DNA from: Myxococcus xanthus
GTDB lineage: Bacteria > Myxococcota > Myxococcia > Myxococcales > Myxococcaceae
DNA length: 64,000 nt
NCBI RefSeq assembly: GCF_006402735.1
Contig: NZ_CP017174.1
Span: 5,273,001 to 5,337,000, forward strand
Direction: 5' to 3'
The position numbers and the translations under genes are program-made. This document shows positions 1 to 8,700 of the stretch, in pieces; within the stretch, counting starts at the first letter, position 1; every line of letters starts with the position of its first letter. Under the pieces are notes generated by a model. That model saw only the letters and a list, made by a program, of their open reading frames with translations, did not search any database and was not told the origin of the DNA.

Positions 1-2725
1 GCCAATACCGCTGCCGCTCGAAGGGGTAGGTCGGCAGGGCCTTGCGAGTCCGCCCATAGCCCGCATCGAAGCGCTCCCAGTCCAGCCTGGCGCCGCGCAC
101 ATACAGCTCGGACATCGCCCGGAGCAGGCCGGCCCAGTCGGAGCGGCGCGGGTGAAGCGTCTCCAGCCACAGCGCCTCCTCACCCGCCACCACGTCCCGC
201 GCGAGGTTGGACAGCGAGGGCTTGGGGCCCACCTCCACGAATACACGCACCCCGCGCTGGAGGAGCGTCCGGATGCCCTCCTCGAAGCGTACGGGCTGGA
301 GGACATGGCGGGACCAGTAGGCCGGCTGGGTGATGGCCTCGCCTGCTTCGCGTCCGTCGAGGTTCGAGATGAGGGGAAGGCGCGGCTTCTGGAAGGCGGC
401 GCGGCTCGCGGCCCGCTCGAACTCCGCCAGCATGGGCTGCATCAGCGGAGAGTGGAACGCGTGTGACACCTTCAGCCGCCGGCTCTCGATGCCCGCCTCC
501 ACGAGCGCCTGGTGCACGGTGTCAATGACCGCGCTGTCCCCCGAGATGACGGTGTTCCGCGGCCCATTGATGGCCGCCAGCGTGACCCGGGGATGCCCGG
601 CGATGAGCGGCAGCACGCGCGCCGGCTCAGCGAACACGGCCAACATCGCGCCGCGCTCGGGCAGCGCCTGCATCAGCCGCGCGCGCTCAGCCACCAGGGG
701 CAAGCCGACCTCGGGCTCCAGGACACCCGCGAACATGGCCGCCGCGTACTCACCCACGCTGTGGCCCAGGACCGCGTCGGCGCGCAGTCCCCACGCTCGC
801 AGCAGGTGCGCCAAAGCCAGCTCCAGCGCCACCAGCGCGGGCTGGGTGTATCGCGTCTCGTCCAGCGCCCCTTCCGTGTCCTGGAAGAGCACCTCGGTGA
901 GCGGCCGCTCCAGGTGCGGCTTCAGGATGTTCTCGAAGCGCACGAGTTCCCGGCGGAACTCGGGCTGCGTGTCGAACAGCTCCCGGCCCATGCCCACGTA
1001 CTGGGAACCCTGGCCCGTGAAGAGGAACGCGACGCGCGGTGCCTCGGCGTCGCGGCGGCCTTCCACGCAGGTCCCGGGGGCAGTGGGCGCTCCACGGCTG
1101 AACGCACGCAGCGCCTCGGTCAGCTCCTCGGAGGTCGAAGCCGTGAAGGCCGCGCGCTCTTCCATGGCGCTGCGGCCGGTGTTCGCCGTATGGCAGACAT
1201 CCGCGAGTCCTTCCGTGGGGCACAGCGGCAGCTCCTCCGCGATGGACCCGGCCAACCTGCGAAGACTGGCGTTCGAGCGCGCGGAGAGCGCCAGGACGTG
1301 ACGCGGGCGTTCCACCTCCCGGACCGGAGACTTCGGCCGTGGCGCGGACTCCAGGACGACGTGCGCGTTCGTCCCCGAGAAGCCAAACGAGCTCACCGCC
1401 GCGAAGCGCGACTCCGCCCCCTGCCACGGACGGCGCGACGTCGGCACTTCGATGGACAACTGCTTCCAGTCCACGTGCGGCGTGGGTGAGCGCAGGTGGA
1501 GGTGCGGCGGGACCTCCTCGTTCGCCAGGCACAGCGCGGATTTGATCAACCCCGCGATACCGGACGCACCTTCGAGGTGCCCCATGTTCGTCTTCACCGA
1601 GCCGGCCATCAGCGGCTGCTGCCGTCCCGTCCTGGCGCAGTAGACAGACGCGAGTGCCTCCAGTTCGATGGGGTCGCCCAGCGACGTCCCCGTCCCGTGG
1701 GCCTCGACGTAGCCCACCTTCGCGGGCTCCACCTGTCCGTCCCGCAGCGCATCCCGGATGACGCGCTGCTGGGCAAGCCCGTTGGGCACCGTGAGCCCGC
1801 TGGTCCGCCCATCCTGGTTCACCGCCGAGCCGCGAATCACCGCGACGATGGGGTCCCCATCCGCGATCGCGTCCGACAGGCGCCGCAGGAAGACGAGCCC
1901 ACAGCCCTCCCCTCGGCCGATGCCGTTCGCCGAGGCGTCGAAGGTCTTGCACCGGCCATCGGGCGACAGCATGTGCGTGCGCGACTCAATCAGCGTCGCG
2001 ACGGGAGAGAGGACCAGGTTCACCCCGCCCGCCAGCGCGAAGTCGCTCTCCCGCTGACGCAGGCTGCGGATGGCCAGGTGCACCGCGACCAGCGACGAGG
2101 AGCACGCGGTATCGACCGTGAGGCTGGGCCCTTCGAGTCCGAAGGAGTACGACAGACGTCCCGCGGCGACGCTCGCGCCATTCCCCGCACCGGTGTGGGC
2201 GTCGATGAGCTCCGGAGACTGGGTGGCAATCTGCGTGTAGTCCTGCCCCATCATCCCGACGAACACGCCAGTCCGCGTCCCGCTCAGGCTCGTCGGATTC
2301 CGGCCGGCGCGCTCCACGGCCTCCCAGGCGACCTCCAGTAACAGCCGGTGCTGCGGGTCCATCCGCGCCGCCTCACGCGGGGAGATGCCGAAGAAGCGCG
2401 GTTCGAACTGGTCGATGTCCCGCAGGAAGCTCCCGTGGCGCGTGTAGATGCCACCGGGATGATCCGGGTCGGGATGGAAGAAGCCGTCCGCGCTCCATCT
2501 GTCGGATGGAATCTCGGTGACGGTGTCCACGCCCTCTGAGAGCAGGCGCCAGTATTCAGCAGGGCTGGTGACGCCCCCCGGTAACCGGCAGCCAATGCCG
2601 ACAATGGCAATGGCCCCGTGCCGCTCCTGCTCATGGGCATCGAGCTTCGACTGCGTCTCCTGCAACTTCAGGAGCGCGCGCTTCATCAGCTCGCCGTAGC
2701 TCGTATCGCTTCCTTGCGCTGACAT
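1..2725 (-). CDS. Type I polyketide synthase (KS-AT...), 3' end outside window
   Basis: This is the N-terminal 908 residues of a modular PKS that continues past base 1. After a short helical docking-like start comes a complete ketosynthase with the Cys nucleophile (TACSSSL, about residue 208), the first His (EAHGTGT) and the second His (KTNMGH). A complete acyltransferase follows: GQGSQY, then GHSVGE with Ser at about 656. The downstream HAFHS motif is the usual malonyl-CoA signature. The post-AT linker (YPFERQRYW) is reached just before the edge, so any reductive domains and the ACP are outside. ATG at 2723-2725 starts 10 bases after the stop of the hybrid protein upstream, so the genes are co-transcribed. 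This is one of only two intact ATs seen in the cluster. Confidence 0.95.
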   Translation of the reverse strand, partial: MSAQGSDTSYGELMKRALLKLQETQSKLDAHEQERHGAIAIVGIGCRLPGGVTSPAEYWRLLSEGVDTVTEIPSDRWSADGFFHPDPDHPGGIYTRHGSFLRDIDQFEPRFFGISPREAARMDPQHRLLLEVAWEAVERAGRNPTSLSGTRTGVFVGMMGQDYTQIATQSPELIDAHTGAGNGASVAAGRLSYSFGLEGPSLTVDTACSSSLVAVHLAIRSLRQRESDFALAGGVNLVLSPVATLIESRTHMLSPDGRCKTFDASANGIGRGEGCGLVFLRRLSDAIADGDPIVAVIRGSAVNQDGRTSGLTVPNGLAQQRVIRDALRDGQVEPAKVGYVEAHGTGTSLGDPIELEALASVYCARTGRQQPLMAGSVKTNMGHLEGASGIAGLIKSALCLANEEVPPHLHLRSPTPHVDWKQLSIEVPTSRRPWQGAESRFAAVSSFGFSGTNAHVVLESAPRPKSPVREVERPRHVLALSARSNASLRRLAGSIAEELPLCPTEGLADVCHTANTGRSAMEERAAFTASTSEELTEALRAFSRGAPTAPGTCVEGRRDAEAPRVAFLFTGQGSQYVGMGRELFDTQPEFRRELVRFENILKPHLERPLTEVLFQDTEGALDETRYTQPALVALELALAHLLRAWGLRADAVLGHSVGEYAAAMFAGVLEPEVGLPLVAERARLMQALPERGAMLAVFAEPARVLPLIAGHPRVTLAAINGPRNTVISGDSAVIDTVHQALVEAGIESRRLKVSHAFHSPLMQPMLAEFERAASRAAFQKPRLPLISNLDGREAGEAITQPAYWSRHVLQPVRFEEGIRTLLQRGVRVFVEVGPKPSLSNLARDVVAGEEALWLETLHPRRSDWAGLLRAMSELYVRGARLDWERFDAGYGRTRKALPTYPFERQRYW

Positions 2726-2735
2726 CGATCCGTCC

Positions 2736-5700
2736 CTAGTTCATCTTCGACAGCTGCTCGGAGAGCAGGTGCGCGAGGTTGGCTTCAGCCAGCCCTTCCA
2801 GCGGGCTCTCGACCGAGGCGTCTGACTTCGACGTGGCGCGCGCTTCCTCCGTGAACTCCAAGGGGATGAACGCGTCCATGAGCTGCATCGCGAGCTTCTC
2901 TGCCGTCGGGTAGTTGAAGACGAGCGTCGCCGGCAGCGACACGCCGAGCCCGCTCTGGAGCCGGTTCTTGAGCTGGAGCGCCGCCAGCGAGTCGATGCCC
3001 AGCTCGTGGAACCCACGCGCCGGGTCGATGGACTCGCCGGAGCCCACGCCTCGCATCCACGCGACCTGCTCGCGCACGTAATCCATCAGCAACTGCCGAC
3101 GATTCTCGATGGCCGCCGCCGAGAGCGTGTCCAGGAACGACGCGCGCTCCACAGTGCGCTCGCCCCCTGCCCGCTCGAGCAACTCCGCGACGTAGGGCGT
3201 GGACCGGCCGCTTCCGAAGACAGCCCAGTCGATGGCGGCCACGCCTACCTGAGGAACGCGCGACGTGAGGAGCAGCTCCAGCGCGCGCAGGCCCTGCGCC
3301 TTCGGAATGACGCCGAAGCCCGGCGTCCGAGCCTCCTCGCTCACCGACACCTGGGCGCCCGCGTCACCGGCCCAGATGCCCCAGTTGATGCTCAGGGCAG
3401 GAAGACCCAGGGCGCGGCGGTGGTGCGCCAGCGCATCCTCGAAGGCGTTCGCCGCGCAGTGATTCGACTGTCCCGCCGAGCCGACGAGCGACGCGACGGA
3501 GGAGAACATCACGAAGTAGTCCAGCGGCAGGCCCGCGGTCAGACGATGCAGGTTCCAGGCGCCACGCAACTTCGGCCGCAGCACGGTCTCGAAGCGCTCC
3601 CAGCGCTGCTGCCGCAGCACGCCGTCATCCAGCACACCGGCCGAGTGGAACACGCCGCCCAGAGGGGCCATGTCCCGCGCCACCTCGTTCAGCAGCGCGG
3701 CCAGCGGCTCCGCATCCGCGATGTCGACTTGCCGGTACTCGACACGGACACCCTGCTGGCGCAGGTGCTCCAGGCGTTCCGCCGCGTGCGGCCCCGGAGC
3801 GCCCCGGCCTGTCAGCACCAGGTTGCGTGCCCCCCGGCTCGCCAGCAACTCCGCCGTCAGCAAGCCCAGGCGTCCGAGCCCGCCCGCCACGAGATAGCTG
3901 CGGTCCGCTCGGAAGGCCTCGACGCGCTCCGCGGACGGCTCGACCAGCTTCCGTGACTCGACCCTCCGGAGTCGCGCGACGTAGCGGCCATCGCGATAGG
4001 CCACCTGGTCCTCCGCCACCTCCGCGCGACGGCGAATCTCCTGCGCGAGCAACTCCACCTGGGCGCTCGATTCTCCCTGGACATCGAGGTCGACACACCG
4101 GCAATCCAACTCCGACGCCTCGATGGCCAGAGGCCGCGCCATGCCCCACAGCAACGACTGGGCGAGCCCGGGCAACGGGGCGCCCGGCTTCACGGGCTGC
4201 GCGCCACGCGACACCAGCCACACCGTGCCGGAGTACCCACGGTCCAGCAGGAACTGGAGCAGGCCCAGCGCGCCACCACCCGTCACCCGAGCCGCCTGCC
4301 CCAGCGCATCGGCATCCAGCATCTCCGCCTCCGCGGAGTAGGAGCCCCACATCAGGATGACGTCGGACAGTGCCGCCGGAAGCGGCAGTTCGCGCAAGGC
4401 CTCCACGAGCGATTCGGGCGCGTCAGGGACCTCGAAGGTGGTCTCATCGATACGGCGCGGCTGTGTGCCACGGATGGCGACGAAGCAGGCGCGGCCATCG
4501 CGCGTCAGCACCTGTGCGAGCTGCTGCCCCGTGCCGTCGCGCTCCGAGAGAATCAGGCACGCGCCGCTCGCGGGCACCAGCGTCTCCGGACGACTCCCCT
4601 CCAATGCGAGCGGCTCCCACCGCCGCTCGTAGAGCCACTCATCCAGCGAGGTGGAGAGCGCGGCACGCAGCGCCTCCTGGCTCGTGCGCTGAAGCTCCAG
4701 GCCGCGCACCCAGGCGCGCAGCGCCCCATCTCTTCCGAAGATGCGGACATCCGCACGCAGCCGCTTCCCAGCCTCATCCACCGGCCGCACCACCGCATGG
4801 CTCCACACGCCGTCTTCGATGCTGCCCAGCACGTGAAGCCGCTCGATGTGCACCGGCACGTACAGCTCGGTGCCATCCATGTCCGGATAGGCGCCGCCCA
4901 CCACCTGGAGGCAGGCATCCATCAGGGCGGGATGCGCGAGGTAGCCACCGCCGCTCCCGAGGCCGGCCGGGCGCTCGATGCGCGCCAGGACCTGCTCGCC
5001 TTCCCGGCGCAGCTCGGTGATGCCCTGAAACTCCGGCCCGAAGTCGACGCCCGCGTTCCGTGCCCGCTGGTAGTAGTCCTCGACGGGAAGCGGGGTCTGC
5101 AGGTCCTTCAACACGCTGTCGAGGTCGTGCGCCCCGGTGTCCGATGCATCATCACCGAGGACGGCGAGCGTGCCCGTCGCATGCAGGCTCCACGCGCGCT
5201 CCGAGCCCTCACCCGTCCGGCTGAAGATGCGCACAGCGGCCTTGCCCTCTCCGTCGCGGCGCACGGCGCACTGCACCTTCCGCTCGGCATCCTTCGGGAA
5301 GGTCATCGCGTTGAGGATGGCCAGGTCCGTCAGCTCCAACGCGGTCGTGCCCAACAGCCGGGCCCCGGCGGCCAGCGCCATCTCGACGTAGCCCGTCGCG
5401 GGCAGTGTGGGCGTTCCGAAGACGCGGTGCTGACCCAGGAACGCCTGCGAGGCAGGCCCCAGCGTGGCCTCGAACAACAGCTCACCGGCCTCCAGGATGG
5501 CCAGGGGAACGCGCTCGCCAATCAGCGGGTGCTCGGCGCGGGAAACGCTCCGCCCGTTGGGACGCTGGAGGCCCGCGCCCTCCTCCCAGTAGCGTTGACG
5601 CTGGAAGGCATAGGTGGGGACTTCCACCTTGCGCCGTGGGTAGCCGGCATCCACTGCCGCCCAATCCACCGGAACGCCGCGCACGTACAGTGCCGCCAGA

Positions 5701-8700
5701 CTCTCCAGCATCTGCCGCCAGCCGCCGTCATCGGCGCGCAGGCTCGGCAGCCAGGTGCCCACGCCCTCGGGCACCGAGCGCGCCGCCATGCCGAGCAGGG
5801 TCGCCTTCGGGCCGACCTCGACGAAGACGCTCATGCCGTCGCGGTACAACGCTTCCACGCCCCGGCCGAACTGCACCGGGTTGCGAAGCTGGCTGCACCA
5901 GTAGTCCGGCGTGCAGAGCCCGTCGGTGATGAGCTCGCCCGTCATCCCGGAGACCATCGGAATCGACGGCGGCGAATAACGCAGCGTCGCGGCGACGGCC
6001 CGGAACTCCTGGAGGATGGCCTCCATCATCACCGAGTGGGCCGCGCGCGGGATGTTCAGCCGCTTGACCTTGTAGCCCTTCGCGTCCAGCGCCCGGCCTA
6101 TCTCCACAATCTCCGCGGGGATGCCGGAGATGACGATGTTGTCCGGCCCGTTGACGGCCGCGATGGAGCTGGCCCAACCACCCTGGGCGAGGAACTGGCG
6201 CAGCTCCGGCTCCGCGGCGGAGACCGCGATATTGCTTCCCTCCGGAAGCTGCTGAATCAACCGGCCGCGGTGAACGGCCAGCTTCAGGCCATCCTCGACG
6301 CTGAACACGCCCGCGATGCAGGCCGCCGCCAGCTCGCCCGTGCTGTGTCCCAGCAATACGTCCGGCTGGATGCCCCACGACATCCACAGCTCGGCCAGCG
6401 CGTACTCCAACACGAAGACCACCGGCTGGGCGTAGTCGAGCTGGTCGATGGGAGATGGCGTCCCCGGCTCCGCGTAGAGGACGGAGATCAGCGAACGGTC
6501 CCAATACTCACGGAGCATCTGGTCGAACGAGTCGATGCGCCGGCGGAAGCCCGGATGCGTCTGGTACAGCTCACGCGCGGCTCCGACGTACTGCGAGCCC
6601 TGACCGGAGAACAGGAACGCGACCTTCACCGCTTGCTTCGCGTCAGCCTCTCCCTGAACGAACCCCGGGTGCTCTTCCTTCCGCTCCGCAGCGCTCAGGA
6701 CGGCGGCCACCTGCGCGGCGTCCGCGCCCACCACCGCGAGTCGGTGGTCGAAGGCAACACGGCCGGTGTTCGCGGAGAAGCACACGTCCGCGAGCGATGC
6801 GCCCGGCGCCTCGAGCACCGCCCGGTAGCGGCCCGCGAGCTGCCGCAGCGCCTCCGGGCTCCGCGACGAGAGCGCCAGGAGGTGCCGCGAGCGGTCCACT
6901 TGCTGCGCGTCCGGCGCTGGCGTCGTCTGCGGCGGCGCCTCTTCGAGGACCATGTGGGCGTTGGTGCCGCCGATGCCGAACGAACTGAGCCCCGCCCGCA
7001 GGACGCCCTGCGTCGCGGTCCACGGCCGGGCCTTGTCCACCACGTAGAAAGGCGTCTTGTGGAGCTCCAGCCGCGGGTTCGGCGACTGGTAGTGGAGCGT
7101 GGGCGGCAACGTGCGGTGCTGAAGTGCCAGCACGACCTTGATGAGCCCAGCGATGCCCGCCGCGCTGTCGAGGTGGCCGATGTTGCCCTTCACCGAGCCC
7201 AGGCCGCACGACTGCGTCTGGACCTGTCCCCCAAACGCCTCCGTCAGCGCGGAGACTTCAATGGGGTCGCCAATGGACGTTCCGGTGCCATGGGCTTCGA
7301 CATAGGAAATGGTCCGCGGGTCCACCTTCGCGTGCTGATGCGCACGGCGCACTACGTCCGTCTGGCCCTCGACGCCGGGCGCCATGAAGCCCACCTTGCG
7401 GTGCCCGTCGTTGTTGATGGCGGAGCCCTTGATGACGGCGAGCACCCGGTCTCCATCCGCCAGCGCCTGGCTCAGGCGCTTGAGGACCACGATGCCGGCG
7501 CCGCTTCCCGGAATGGTTCCGTTGGCCCCGGCGTCGAAGGGACGGCAGTGGCCGTCGCGCGAGAAGACGCTGCCTTCCTCGTACAAGTAGCCCACGCGGT
7601 GGGGGACCTTGATGGCCACGCCGCCCGCGAGCGCGAGGTCGCAGCTGCCCTCATTCAGCGCCGCGCACGCCGCGGACACCGCGACCAGGGACGTGGAGCA
7701 CGCCGTCTGGACGTTGATGCTGGGCCCGCGCAGGTCGAGCTTGTAGGACACCTGCGTGGCCAGGAAGTCCTTGTCCTGGGCCATCAGGTCCTGGAAGAAG
7801 CCGATGGGCCGCGTCAGGTCCGGATAGGGATAGCGGTAGTGGCTGACGCTCTTCCCGGCATACACGCCCACGAGCCCGTTACGCTCCGACGGCGGATAGC
7901 CCGCGTCCTCCAGCGCCTCCCAGGCGCACTCCAGGAACACCCGCTGCTGCGGATCCAACGCGCGCGCCTCGCGGGGCGTCAGCGAGAAGAACTCCGCGTC
8001 GAAGGCGTCAAAGTCCTCCATCACCGCCGACGAGCGGACGTACCCGGGATTCCGGAACGCCTCCGGACTGACACCCGCGGCCAGCAGCTCGTCATCGGTG
8101 AAGGTGCCCACCGACTCCACGCCCTGCATCAGGTTCTGCCAGAACTGCTCGGGCGTCGACGCCCCGGGGAAGCGGCAGCTCAAGCCGATGATGGCGATGT
8201 CCCGCGCATCCTGCGTCCGCGGAGTCTCCTCGCGCGGCGCGAGTGCCACCTCGGGCTTCGCCTCACCGCCCGCCGCCGCGAGCCTGGCCGCGAGCACCTT
8301 GACGGTGGGCCTGCCGAACAGGTCCGTGACGGGAACCGAAAGCCCCAGCTTCTCCTTGAGCTCGAGGTGGAGCTTGATGAGGTGTACCGAGTTGGCGCCC
8401 AGCTCGAAGAAGTTCCGGTCCGGGTGGACCTCTGGAACGCCCAGCACCTCCGCCACCGCCTTCGCGATGGACTGCTGAAGCGCCTGGGCCTCACGGCCAG
8501 GCCGGGTGGCGGCGGGCTTGCTCGCTTCGCGCTGCGTGGGCTGCGCGACGTGGTCCGGGTGCGGCAGCGCCTTGCGGTCCACCTTCGCGTTGCGGGTCAG
8601 CGGCAGCGCCTCCAACACGACGTAGGTCGATGGGACCAGGTGTTCGGGCAGCTTGCGCGACAGGAACTCGCGGACGTGCCGGGTCTCCACACCGCGCTTC

